A stretch of 39,573 nt of DNA, taken from positions 1-39,573 of the forward strand of contig CACZTI010000032.1 of assembly GCA_902783985.1 (NCBI GenBank), read 5' to 3'. Below, one piece after another: positions 15,868 to 24,075 of this stretch. Both the position numbers and the translations under genes were made by a program. Positions within the stretch are counted from its first letter, which is position 1. The number at the start of each line of letters is the position of its first letter. The stretch comes from an uncultured Erysipelotrichaceae bacterium. Lineage in GTDB: Bacteria > Bacillota_I > Bacilli_A > RF39 > UBA660. Under the pieces are notes generated by a model, which did not search any database, was not told the origin of the DNA, and worked only from the letters and a program-made list of their open reading frames with translations.

Positions 15868-16666
15868 AATCATCATCCTCCAAGGCTACTTCAACATCTT
15901 GTTTAGGTTTAAGTTCATCGATTAGCATCATCCTTGCATCATCTAAAGATAGATTATAGAATAATTCTCCCTTAACACAAATGGAAACTCTACCAGTTTC
16001 TTCACTAACAACAATACTAATGGCATCAGATTCTTCTGCAATACCTAAAGCTGCACGATGTCTTGTGCCAAGTCGTTTATTAAGACTTATACTGTTACTT
16101 GTAGGAAATACTGCTCCTGCACAACTAATTCTATTTCCTTGAATAATTACAGCTCCATCATGTAATGGATTATTAGGGAAGAAAATACTTATCAATAACT
16201 CACTTGATAAATCTGCATATAATGGTTTAGCTTTATTGATATAATCAAGTAAACTAACATCTCTTTCAATAACAATTAATCCACCAATTCTTGATTTACG
16301 AAGATAACCAACAGCATTAATTATTTCATAAACCATTTTTTCTCTCTCATCAACTGATAATGTTTTATGTCTACCTAATAATTGACTTCTACCAAGTTGT
16401 TCCAATACACTTCTAATTTCAGGTTGAAAAATAACTATAATTGCAAGAGGTCCATACATAATAACATATTCAAGTATTAAACCTAATGTATTAAGTTTTA
16501 ACCAATAACTCAACAGTTTTAATATAATAACTATTAATACCCCTTTAAATATTAAAGTCATTTTAACATTACTTTTAATATTCTTTAATATATAATAAAA
16601 CAAAAACCAAACTAATAAAACATCCAAAATGTTTCTTAAAATATCTAATATATTATCTACTATCAT
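15851..16666 (-). CDS. cdaA: diadenylate cyclase CdaA
   Basis: Membrane enzyme making c-di-AMP from two ATP; 271 residues. Three membrane helices (about 8-28, 36-56, 62-80) precede the DisA_N catalytic domain with DGA (170-172) and RHR (202-204), both intact. The signal controls potassium uptake, osmolyte transport and wall homeostasis in Firmicutes. Two ATG codons sit close together; the downstream one has correct spacing from AAAGGAG. It overlaps cdaR and has its own promoter. Confidence 0.95.
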   Translation of the reverse strand: MIVDNILDILRNILDVLLVWFLFYYILKNIKSNVKMTLIFKGVLIVIILKLLSYWLKLNTLGLILEYVIMYGPLAIIVIFQPEIRSVLEQLGRSQLLGRHKTLSVDEREKMVYEIINAVGYLRKSRIGGLIVIERDVSLLDYINKAKPLYADLSSELLISIFFPNNPLHDGAVIIQGNRISCAGAVFPTSNSISLNKRLGTRHRAALGIAEESDAISIVVSEETGRVSICVKGELFYNLSLDDARMMLIDELKPKQDVEVALEDDDYEEIN

Positions 16667-16689
16667 TTTCATGCTCCTTTTATTTATTA

Positions 16690-16718
16690 AGTATACCAAA
16701 AAAAAGACAAATAGTAAA
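16690..16718 (-). promoter_or_regulatory. sigma-A promoter of cdaA-cdaR
   Basis: TTTACT, 17-base spacer, TATACT with extended -10 TGG. Confidence 0.6.
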
Positions 16719-16747
16719 TAACATAATCAAAGTTTTTACAAATTCGT

Positions 16748-17560
16748 CTATTCCATAACCTCATAACAATTATCTGTAGTAAAAAAGATTTCTTTATCAA
16801 TATTTATTAAATCATTTCTAATAAAAGAATAATATCTATTACTAGAAAGTACCATTAATGTAGGATCATCATTATCTAACACTATTGCATTAATATTATA
16901 TTTGTTTTTTAAATACTTAATAATATCATCACATTTTTTACTTCTAATTAATATAACTTTATTTTGTGATACACCCAAAATTATCATATTACATATATAA
17001 TTACTAATATACAAATAACATAGTGCATATAAAATAATATTAAATCCAAAGAAATATCCTCCCATTAATAAAATCATTGTATTAATAACAAAATTAGTAG
17101 AACTTATTGATACCTTAAAATATTTATTAATAATAGGAGATATAATCCCTAAACCACTAGAAGCAAAACCATTTTTATAAATAATACCATTGCTAATACC
17201 AGAAACAATACTTGCAATAATAACAATCAAAAAAATATCACGATAATTTAACATTACAACACTGGTAATATTCTCTGTTAAATTAACAAATAATGGATAT
17301 ATTATACTTGCATAAATAATTCCAATAATACTTTTTTTATCAAGAAAGATAAACCCCAAGATAAAAGTAATAATATAAATAATAACAATAATTTGACTAG
17401 TTGATAAATTAACAATTTTACTAATAACTAAAGAAAGTCCCGGACTTCCACCACTTACTAAATTAATAGGTTTAACAAGTAAATTAAAATTAATAGCGGA
17501 TATTAAATTAGCAAAAGTAAGCATTAAATATCTTGGTAAATTCTTTTTAATTATATCCAT
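16748..17560 (-). CDS. YitT family membrane protein (second of pair)
   Basis: 270-residue YitT-family protein: about five to six membrane helices (DUF161) followed by a C-terminal soluble DUF2179 domain (about 195-270, VILIRSKKCDDIIKYLKN onward). The first loop has the family motif VSGGSPGLSLVI, and an internal repeat shows again at GFASSGLGIISPIINKYF. The substrate is unknown. It begins within the stop codon of the neighbouring yitT (TAATG), so the two are translationally coupled; they may form a heteromer. Confidence 0.85.
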   Translation of the reverse strand: MDIIKKNLPRYLMLTFANLISAINFNLLVKPINLVSGGSPGLSLVISKIVNLSTSQIIVIIYIITFILGFIFLDKKSIIGIIYASIIYPLFVNLTENITSVVMLNYRDIFLIVIIASIVSGISNGIIYKNGFASSGLGIISPIINKYFKVSISSTNFVINTMILLMGGYFFGFNIILYALCYLYISNYICNMIILGVSQNKVILIRSKKCDDIIKYLKNKYNINAIVLDNDDPTLMVLSSNRYYSFIRNDLINIDKEIFFTTDNCYEVME

Positions 17561-18384
17561 TATTTACCACCACCAACTTCATAACTATTTGAAACAACAA
17601 AGAAGGCATTACTATCAATATTTCTTAAACCATCTTTTAATTTATAATAATCTCTTGTCGGTATAACAACAAATAAAATATATCTTTCTTCACCAGTATA
17701 AGCCCCTTTTCCTTTTAAAATAGTTACACCATGTGATAAGTCTTCCATAATAAATTTTTTTACTTCATTAGGTTTATTAGTAATAATATAAAATGATTTA
17801 TTACCACTTAAACCAAGAATAACCTTATCTATCATAACACTATAAATATATATAGATATACCAGAATATATAAAGGTTTCAAGTCCAAATACAATACATC
17901 CCATAAAAGTAATGACTAAATCAATAAAAAAGGTTAATACACCAAATGGGATATGAAAATATTTATTAAAAATCTTCGTTATAATATCCACACCACCTGT
18001 TGTATATCCTTCTTTATAAATAATTCCTAATCCAAATCCAAATAAAACACCACCAATAACTGAAGCAAGTAATCTATTATCAATTTGCAAATTAAGCTTT
18101 ACTAATACTAAATTTGTTAAATATATAAATAAAGGAAATAATATACTACCTAAAAAAGACTTTAGCATATCTTCTTTATTTAAAAACAAAAATCCAATAC
18201 CAAATAATACTACTGATAAAATAAAAATTACTAAAGCTTCAGAAAAATTAAATAAATAATTTAAAAGTACTGCAATACCTGATAATCCACCAGATACAAT
18301 ATGATATGGTGAAAAAAAGATATTAAAAGCGATAGCACAAATTAATGTACCAATTACAATAATTAAAAAACTCCTTATTTTCAT
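17560..18384 (-). CDS. YitT family membrane protein (first of pair)
   Basis: 274-residue paralogue of the next gene. Family motifs VSGGLSGIAVLLNYLF in the first loop and GYTTGGVDIITKIFNKYF in the repeat are better preserved than in its partner. The C-terminal DUF2179 domain (about 200-274) is cytoplasmic by topology. GAGGT ribosome binding site; it follows prfB by eight bases, so it is probably cotranscribed with it. Confidence 0.88.
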   Translation of the reverse strand: MKIRSFLIIVIGTLICAIAFNIFFSPYHIVSGGLSGIAVLLNYLFNFSEALVIFILSVVLFGIGFLFLNKEDMLKSFLGSILFPLFIYLTNLVLVKLNLQIDNRLLASVIGGVLFGFGLGIIYKEGYTTGGVDIITKIFNKYFHIPFGVLTFFIDLVITFMGCIVFGLETFIYSGISIYIYSVMIDKVILGLSGNKSFYIITNKPNEVKKFIMEDLSHGVTILKGKGAYTGEERYILFVVIPTRDYYKLKDGLRNIDSNAFFVVSNSYEVGGGK

Positions 18385-18392
18385 AATCTACC

Positions 18393-19485
18393 TCATTTTT
18401 TCAAATAACTTAATATAAATTCATTAATATCACCATCAAGAACCTTTAAAACATTACTTGTTTCATAATTAGTTCGATGATCTTTAACTAAAGAATATGG
18501 ATGCATTACATAACTTCTTATTTGACTACCAAAGCTTGTTATTTGATTTTCCCCTTTGATATTATTTAATTCTTGTTCTTTTTTTTCTATTTCAAGCAAT
18601 TTTAATTTACCTTTTAATACATTCATCGCACTTTCTTTATTTTGATGTTGACTTCTTTGACTTTGACATGTAACCACAATTTTGGTTGGCAAATGGGTTA
18701 TTCTAACAGCAGATTCGGTTCTATTAATATGTTGTCCTCCAGCTCCACTACTTTTATATATATCTATTTTTAAATCTTTTTCATCAATAACAATACTATT
18801 ATCTTCCCTAAATTCTGGAGTAACATCAACACTAGCAAAAGAAGTATGTCGTTTATGATTAGCATCAAACGGACTCAGTCTCACAAGTCGATGAACTCCT
18901 TTTTCTCCTTTTAAATAACCATAAGCAAAATTACCACTAACTTTAATTGAACAACTTTTAAGACCAACATCTTCACCATCTAAATATGATAATACCTCAT
19001 ACTTAAAATTATTTTTTTCAAAATATCTTAGATACATTCTAAATAACATATCTGCCCAATCACAAGCTTCTGTTCCACCAGCACCAGCATGTATTTCTAA
19101 AATACAATTATTTTTATCATATGGTCCTGATAATAACAAAAATATTTCAAGATCCTTCATCTCTTCTTCAATTTTTTGATAATCATTAGAAACCTCAGTT
19201 AATAATGACATATCATTTTCATTATCTAATAAATCACAAATTTCTAAATCATTTAAAATATCATCTTTAACACTTTGCATTTTTGAAACTATTAAAGATA
19301 AATTATTTTTTTCATCAATTATTTCTTGTGCTTTATCTCTATCATTCCAAAAATCAGGATTATTTATTTCTATTTCTAATTCATTTATTTTTTTTAATTT
19401 ACCATCTCCGTCAAAGAGACCTCCATAAATCATCTACTTTTTCCAAATATTTTAATAATCCTCTTTTTATTTCTCCTATATCCAT
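18393..19485 (-). CDS. prfB: peptide chain release factor 2, with programmed +1 frameshift
   Basis: RF2 reads UAA and UGA. The gene is in two frames: 24 codons from the ATG at 19485 (MDIGEIKRGLLKYLEK...WRSL) run into an in-frame TGA at 19411-19413. The context is CTT TGA C with a GGAGG element three bases upstream (19420-19424), the classical slip site. A +1 shift skipping the T at 19413 joins L24 to DGDGKLKK and gives 363 residues, normal for RF2. The recognition motif SPF (204-206) and GGQ (249-251) are present. Low RF2 favours the shift, so RF2 controls its own synthesis. GGAGG ribosome binding site five bases before the ATG. Confidence 0.95.
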
Positions 19486-19506
19486 ATAACCTCCATAACT
19501 ATATCA

Positions 19507-19535
19507 ATTATATATTATTTAATTAATTATTTCAA
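19507..19535 (-). promoter_or_regulatory. sigma-A promoter of prfB
   Basis: TTGAAA, 17-base spacer, TATAAT on the minus strand, placing the transcript start about 15 bases before the prfB ATG. Confidence 0.75.
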
Positions 19536-19543
19536 TATAAAAG

Positions 19544-19591
19544 AAAAGAGATAGTAGTTAGGAGTTAGATGAAGAAAAGACTATCCCTTTT
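19544..19591 (-). other. long-range hairpin upstream of prfB
   Basis: AAAAGGGATAGT / ACTATCTCTTTT inverted repeat on the minus strand: 12 pairs including one G-U, with a 24-base loop, followed by CTTTTAT. It lies between the Spo0A-box cluster and the prfB promoter and could end a short transcript. Significance is uncertain. Confidence 0.35.
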
Positions 19592-19618
19592 CAAGAATTA
19601 AATATTATCACAAATCAT

Positions 19619-19645
19619 TGTCGAAATATGTCGAATTTTGTCGAA
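19619..19645 (+). promoter_or_regulatory. three tandem Spo0A-box matches
   Basis: TGTCGAA occurs three times at an exact 10-base period (starts 19619, 19629, 19639). TGTCGAA is the established Spo0A binding box of endospore formers. The cluster is between the gap-operon terminator and the prfB promoter, about 120-145 bases upstream of the predicted prfB start. A GATAAT with extended-10 TGT lies just downstream on the minus strand. Confidence 0.6.
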
Positions 19646-19662
19646 AATATATTTTTTTTATA

Positions 19663-19694
19663 AAATCCCTAATTATTATAACAATTAGGGATTT
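19663..19694 (-). terminator. terminator of the gap operon
   Basis: Perfect 12-bp stem AAATCCCTAATT / AATTAGGGATTT with an 8-base loop just after the small membrane protein gene; the T-run on the minus strand is short (TTTTAT including the stem). Confidence 0.7.
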
Positions 19695-19697
19695 ATA

Positions 19698-19832
19698 TTA
19701 TTTACTACTTTGATATTTTTGTGTAACTAAATAACCTATAATAGCGAAAATAAGAAATAAGATTATTGAAGCATAGATAAAGTAAGCAAAACCTGATATA
19801 TCATCTCTAAAAAATCTTACGATACTTTCCAT
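19698..19832 (-). CDS. small single-pass membrane protein (44 residues)
   Basis: A 44-codon gene beginning MESIVRFFRDDISG, followed by one hydrophobic helix (about 15-36) and a short polar tail ending KYQSSK. It starts two bases after the gap stop codon with an AGGTAG ribosome binding site and ends just before a terminator, so it is the last gene of the nucleoside kinase-gap transcript. I do not recognise the family. Confidence 0.65.
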   Translation of the reverse strand: MESIVRFFRDDISGFAYFIYASIILFLIFAIIGYLVTQKYQSSK

Positions 19833-19834
19833 AA

Positions 19835-20836
19835 CTACCTACTCATTAAATATCTTGCTGTTCTAACCATTTGAGTACTATAACCCATTTCATTATCATA
19901 CCAAGCTACAATCTTAACAAGTTGTTTTCCATCAACATCTAATACATTAGTACAAAGTCCATCAACAACGGCACCATACATAGAACCAATAACATCACTT
20001 GATACAATAGGATCTTCCGTATACATAATAGTTTCATTTTGATTATTTTTAAATAATTCATTAATTTCTTCTTTAGTAGTATTTCTTTTTAATTCTAAAG
20101 ATAAATCAATAACAGAACCATCTGGTACAGGTACTCTCATTGCAGTTCCATCAAGTCTTCCATTAAGTTCAGGAATAACTTTTCCTATAGCGCTAGCAGC
20201 TCCAGTTGATGCTGGAATAATATTAGCAGCACAAGCTCTTCCTCTTCTTGAATACATTCCTTTTTTATGAGCAACATCAAGAGTTGCTTGATCATTAGTA
20301 TATGCATGAACTGTTGTCATATATCCTTTAACAACACCCAAATTATCATTAATTATTTTAAGTACTGGAGCAAGACAGTTAGTTGTACAACTTGCTGCAG
20401 AAATAACCTGTTCTGTTCCATCTAATATTTCATGATTTACATTATATACAATTGTTTTAAGATCTCCCTTTGCAGGAGCAGATATTATAACTTTTTTAGC
20501 TCCAGCATTAATATGTGCCATTGCTTTATCTTTATCAGTAAATAATCCCGTACACTCCATAACAACATCAATACCTAATTCTTTCCAAGGTAAATTAGCT
20601 GGATCTTTTTCACTATAAACTTTTATTTTCTTACCCATTACAATAATATTTTCATCATCACTTTTAATACTATCTACTAAAAAATTACGATGATTTGTAT
20701 CATATTTTAATAAATAAGCCAAATCTTCAGCACTTGTTAAATCATTGATGGCAACCACTTCCATTTTAGGATCATCCATCATTAATCTAAAAACAAGTCT
20801 TCCTATTCTTCCAAAACCATTAATCGCTACTTTCAT
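19835..20836 (-). CDS. gap: glyceraldehyde-3-phosphate dehydrogenase
   Basis: NAD-dependent glycolytic enzyme, 333 residues. Rossmann motif INGFGRIGR at 5-13, catalytic Cys150 in SCTTNCLAP, His177, and the C-terminal WYDNEMGYS are intact. The INDLT loop after strand two is typical of catabolic NAD enzymes. AAGGAAG ribosome binding site. It follows the nucleoside kinase gene by 16 bases and is followed by a tiny membrane protein gene; the usual pgk-tpi genes are not adjacent. Confidence 0.96.
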   Translation of the reverse strand: MKVAINGFGRIGRLVFRLMMDDPKMEVVAINDLTSAEDLAYLLKYDTNHRNFLVDSIKSDDENIIVMGKKIKVYSEKDPANLPWKELGIDVVMECTGLFTDKDKAMAHINAGAKKVIISAPAKGDLKTIVYNVNHEILDGTEQVISAASCTTNCLAPVLKIINDNLGVVKGYMTTVHAYTNDQATLDVAHKKGMYSRRGRACAANIIPASTGAASAIGKVIPELNGRLDGTAMRVPVPDGSVIDLSLELKRNTTKEEINELFKNNQNETIMYTEDPIVSSDVIGSMYGAVVDGLCTNVLDVDGKQLVKIVAWYDNEMGYSTQMVRTARYLMSR

Positions 20837-20852
20837 TTTTCATCTTCCTTTC

Positions 20853-22505
20853 CTAAAAACAACTTCCCCCAATAAATTCTCTTAATAATGAATCCGCTGG
20901 TATGGCCTCACTTGGTATTGGTAAAAATACATCAAGTATTTTCATAAGCCTTACGGCTTCACTATAATTTTTATCATCACTTTTAACAGAATATAAAAGT
21001 GGTAACACATAAGTTTTTAAAATACAAAATTCATATATCAACGAAGTGTTAAATACATAATCTGCTTCATCTTGATAAGCAAAAACATATTTTTCTTCAC
21101 CTTCTCTAACATCATCCCATAAATCAAGAGTACGAGAAACATTATACCCTCTTGTTCTATTATCCCTAATCATTCTTCTTAAAAGTCTATTATCTGTTGT
21201 TGACATACGATTATCTTTATCAATATTAATCGCAGTTAAAGGTGATAAGTAAACTTTATATTTATATTCTCTAGGAATATCAGGAAGAAGTTTAGGGTTC
21301 AATGCATGAATACCTTCTATTAATAAAATATCTGTTTTAGCAAGAACCATTTCTTCCTTAAATTTCTTCTCCCCAGAATAAAAATCAAATGTTGGCATCT
21401 TAACTTTTTTACCATCCAATAAATCTTTTAAAGTTTTATTAAACAATTTCAAATCAAGGGCATCTAAACTTTCAAAATCATACTCTCCATTAGGCTTTTT
21501 AGGAGTTTCAGTTCTTTCTTTAAAGAAATTATCCATTGATATAACTTTTGGAGTTAAACCAAAACTAGCTAAATACATCGCAAGTTTATAGCAAGATGTT
21601 GTCTTACCACTACTTGATGGTCCAGATATCAAAACAATTTTTATTTTATAACCACTTTTCTTTATTTCTTTAACTTGATCTAGTATTCTATTGTTTTGAA
21701 GAGTTTCACTAATTCTTATTAAATAATCAATTTGTCCACTAGCAACAATATCATTTAAATCACCAGCAGTTTCAATATTAATTAATTTTCCCCATTCTTT
21801 TTCTTGTTTAAAAACCTCAAATAATTTATCATGATGAACATATGGCTTTATCTTATCATTAATATAGACAGTAGGAAATTGTAAAACAAATTCATAATTA
21901 TCTAAATAAGTTAATTTAAACTCACTTAAACATGATGTTTCACAAGGCATCTTACTAAAAACATAATTATACATATTTCCCATTTTATATAAATGAACAT
22001 AAGTATTTGTCATATATTTTAATAATTTAGCTTTTTTTACATCACCCATTTTTGTAAAATATTCCAAAGCTTCTGTTTTTAAAACGGTAACTTTTGTAAT
22101 AGGTAAATTAGCATCAACCAGTGATTTCATCTTACTTTCAACCAATTTTAAATCTTCCTTAGTAATTTTATCACTGGTTTCAATACATAATGCTTTATCA
22201 GCAGAATGTTTAACAGTAATTACATTACTTCCATGATAAATCTCATTAAAAGCATAATTAACTAAGAAAATTAAACCATTCAAATATACATTATTAGCAT
22301 AATAATTAGTTAAATCAAGAAAAGTAATTTTATCTTTGTTATTAGCAACTTCAGATAATTCCACATATTGTCCATTAACAAAAGCTATTATTGCTTTTCT
22401 CATACCGTCTTTATAAAACATTTTACTTATTTCTAAAAGGGTGGTACCTTCAGTTACCTCTATAACATTTCCATCAACCGTAACCTTAATATTTTCTTTA
22501 ATCAT
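20853..22505 (-). CDS. TGS-domain nucleoside (uridine-type) kinase
   Basis: 550-residue multidomain kinase found in Firmicutes. An N-terminal TGS domain (about 6-66) and a region resembling the ThrRS second additional domain (about 67-190) precede the kinase part with the P-loop GPSSSGKTT (295-303). Further on come a Walker B-like DILLIEGIHALNP and RMIRDNRTRGYN lid residues of uridine/phosphoribulokinase-type enzymes. It probably phosphorylates uridine or another nucleoside; the TGS part suggests regulation by a ligand or RNA. Upstream extended -10 promoter, divergent from clpP. Confidence 0.88.
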   Translation of the reverse strand: MIKENIKVTVDGNVIEVTEGTTLLEISKMFYKDGMRKAIIAFVNGQYVELSEVANNKDKITFLDLTNYYANNVYLNGLIFLVNYAFNEIYHGSNVITVKHSADKALCIETSDKITKEDLKLVESKMKSLVDANLPITKVTVLKTEALEYFTKMGDVKKAKLLKYMTNTYVHLYKMGNMYNYVFSKMPCETSCLSEFKLTYLDNYEFVLQFPTVYINDKIKPYVHHDKLFEVFKQEKEWGKLINIETAGDLNDIVASGQIDYLIRISETLQNNRILDQVKEIKKSGYKIKIVLISGPSSSGKTTSCYKLAMYLASFGLTPKVISMDNFFKERTETPKKPNGEYDFESLDALDLKLFNKTLKDLLDGKKVKMPTFDFYSGEKKFKEEMVLAKTDILLIEGIHALNPKLLPDIPREYKYKVYLSPLTAINIDKDNRMSTTDNRLLRRMIRDNRTRGYNVSRTLDLWDDVREGEEKYVFAYQDEADYVFNTSLIYEFCILKTYVLPLLYSVKSDDKNYSEAVRLMKILDVFLPIPSEAIPADSLLREFIGGSCF

Positions 22506-22530
22506 TCCCCTTCACCTACTCTCTATATCT

Positions 22531-22536
22531 AGTATA
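22531..22536 (-). promoter_or_regulatory. extended -10 promoter of nucleoside kinase-gap
   Basis: TATACT preceded by TGG on the minus strand, about 26 bases before the ATG; no good -35 box at 17 bases, so it would rely on the extended -10. Confidence 0.45.
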
Positions 22537-22584
22537 CCATATTTTTCCTAATTTAAAATTTATTTTTCAAAAAATTATATAAAC

Positions 22585-22614
22585 TTGACATTTTTAAGTA
22601 TATTATCATCTAAA
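22585..22614 (+). promoter_or_regulatory. possible promoter of clpP
   Basis: Consensus TTGACA followed after 18 bases by TCTAAA. No CtsR-type heptad repeat was seen nearby. Confidence 0.4.
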
Positions 22615-22640
22615 TTACATAATTTATTAAAGGTGATAAA

Positions 22641-23222
22641 ATGAGTTTAATACCAATTATAATTGATAAAGAACAAGATGGTGAAAGAAGTTATGATATT
22701 TTCTCAAGATTATTAAAAGATCGCATTATCTTTCTAAGTGGAGAAATTGATGATAATATATCTAATACTATTGTTAGTGAATTATTATATTTAGATTCAT
22801 TAAATCATGATGATATCTATCTTTATATCAATAGTCCTGGTGGTTCCATAACAAGTGGAATGGCTATTATGGACACAATGAATTTTATAAAAAGTGATGT
22901 AAGAACCATATGTCTTGGTATGGCTGCAAGTATGGCTGCCTTCCTTCTTTCATGCGGTACTAAAGGAAAACGTTTTGCCCTTCCCAATGCCGAAGTAATG
23001 ATTCACCAACCACTAGGTGGAGTTAATGGTCAAGCAACAGAAATCAAAATAGCAGCTGAAAGAATCTTAAAATTAAAAAAGAAATTAAATGAAATATTAG
23101 CTAAAAATACAAATCAAAAATTAGAAAAAATAGAAATTGATACTGAAAGAGATTATTTTCTATCAGCTATAGAAGCCAAAGAATATGGAATAATTGATGA
23201 CATAATAAAAAATACAGATTAG
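22641..23222 (+). CDS. clpP: ATP-dependent Clp protease proteolytic subunit
   Basis: Serine protease that forms the barrel used by ClpX and ClpC; 193 residues. Catalytic triad visible: Ser97 in GMAASMAA, His122 in MIHQPLGG, Asp171. Mature N-terminus region SLIPIII is typical. AGGTGAT ribosome binding site. Monocistronic with its own terminator, divergent from the nucleoside kinase gene. Confidence 0.97.
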   Translation: MSLIPIIIDKEQDGERSYDIFSRLLKDRIIFLSGEIDDNISNTIVSELLYLDSLNHDDIYLYINSPGGSITSGMAIMDTMNFIKSDVRTICLGMAASMAAFLLSCGTKGKRFALPNAEVMIHQPLGGVNGQATEIKIAAERILKLKKKLNEILAKNTNQKLEKIEIDTERDYFLSAIEAKEYGIIDDIIKNTD

Positions 23223-23239
23223 ACAATCTGTATTTTTTT
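23211..23239 (+). terminator. terminator of clpP
   Basis: AATACAGATT / AATCTGTATT 10-bp stem with a 4-base loop containing part of the stop codon, followed by a run of T. Confidence 0.85.
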
Positions 23240-23591
23240 ACTCTCTTGGCATTGTTCCAGCATTTATTGCATTAGCAGTATCACTATATTTTGTAAGTTC
23301 TGCTAATAGATTATTAAGTTCTGTTCTCATGTTAATAAGTTCACTATTAACTTCTTCTACTGAAGATTTAGCTTTTTGTGATGCTTCACTTGTCCAAGCT
23401 AAAACTAATTCATTAGCAAGTTCTTCAAGTTTAGTAATTTCTTTATGTAATTCACTACCTTCATTTACTTTAGCAATAACCAATTTTAAACTTGCTGCTA
23501 ATCCCTCATAATCAATTTTTTCTTTATCACTATATGCACCACCAATACCTGGATCTGATGCTTCATAAAATTTTCTTATTTTTAAATTCAT
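23238..23591 (-). CDS. WXG100-like (ESAT-6 family) helical protein, W-T-S variant
   Basis: 117-residue, nearly all-helical, acidic protein without signal peptide. Two long helices flank a turn at AWTSEAS (Trp66), the position where WXG100 proteins carry W-x-G; Ser replaces Gly, a variant seen in the superfamily. The C-terminus (AINAGTMPRE) lacks a clear YxxxD export signal. AAAGGAGG ribosome binding site. It is the second gene behind a canonical WXG100 gene, so the two may form a heterodimer exported by a type VII system. Assignment rests on motif plus context. Confidence 0.65.
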   Translation of the reverse strand: MNLKIRKFYEASDPGIGGAYSDKEKIDYEGLAASLKLVIAKVNEGSELHKEITKLEELANELVLAWTSEASQKAKSSVEEVNSELINMRTELNNLLAELTKYSDTANAINAGTMPRE

Positions 23592-23622
23592 ATTCTTCCT
23601 CCTTTAAATTATAACAACTTTT

Positions 23623-23895
23623 TTATCCATTAAAACGAAGATTATTAAAAGCTTCAGCTTTTTGTTGAATAAAAGTATCTGCATTATCTAAATTAGCACT
23701 GATTTTATCAAGACTTTCACTAATTCTTTTAAAAATCATAGTAGCATTTTCACTATCGCCACCTTGCCATTTACCTTCAATTTCTAAAAACTCACTTTTA
23801 ATTCCTTCAAAAGTAGCTTTTGTTTGCTTTAAATTTGCATTAAAATTACTAGTTAATTCTGCTAGTCCAGCTCTTGAAAAACTAAATTCTGCCAT
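23623..23895 (-). CDS. WXG100 family type VII secretion substrate
   Basis: 90-residue helical-hairpin protein with the W-Q-G turn at 43-45 (EGKWQGGDSENA), normal WXG100 length and no signal peptide. Members are exported as dimers by the EssC/YukB ATPase and can act as partners for larger effectors. The start has AGGAGG eight bases upstream; an upstream extension of 17 residues is not supported. First gene of a two-gene minus-strand unit, divergent from the surface-protein genes on the plus strand. Confidence 0.85.
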   Translation of the reverse strand: MAEFSFSRAGLAELTSNFNANLKQTKATFEGIKSEFLEIEGKWQGGDSENATMIFKRISESLDKISANLDNADTFIQQKAEAFNNLRFNG

Positions 23896-23917
23896 ATATA
23901 TTCCTCCTATCATTTTC

Positions 23918-23946
23918 AATATATCATCTAATATCAATAATTGCAA
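23918..23946 (-). promoter_or_regulatory. promoter of the WXG100 pair
   Basis: TTGCAA, 17-base spacer, TATATT with extended -10 TGA. Confidence 0.6.
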
Positions 23947-24025
23947 TAATAATCAAAAAAAATTTACATTTTTTTACAAGAAATCAAAAAAATATATAAA
24001 ACATTGTAAAAAATTAACTTTTCAC

Positions 24026-24055
24026 TTGCAATATACACCTATTATTTAGTAAAAT
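24026..24055 (+). promoter_or_regulatory. promoter of the repeat-protein gene cluster
   Basis: TTGCAA, 18-base spacer, TAAAAT, 20 bases before the ATG. The -35 box is identical to that of the divergent WXG100 promoter. An alternative upstream is TTTACA (23973-23978), 16 bases, TATAAA. Confidence 0.45.
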
Positions 24056-24075
24056 TAAAATATGGAAGGTGAAAC

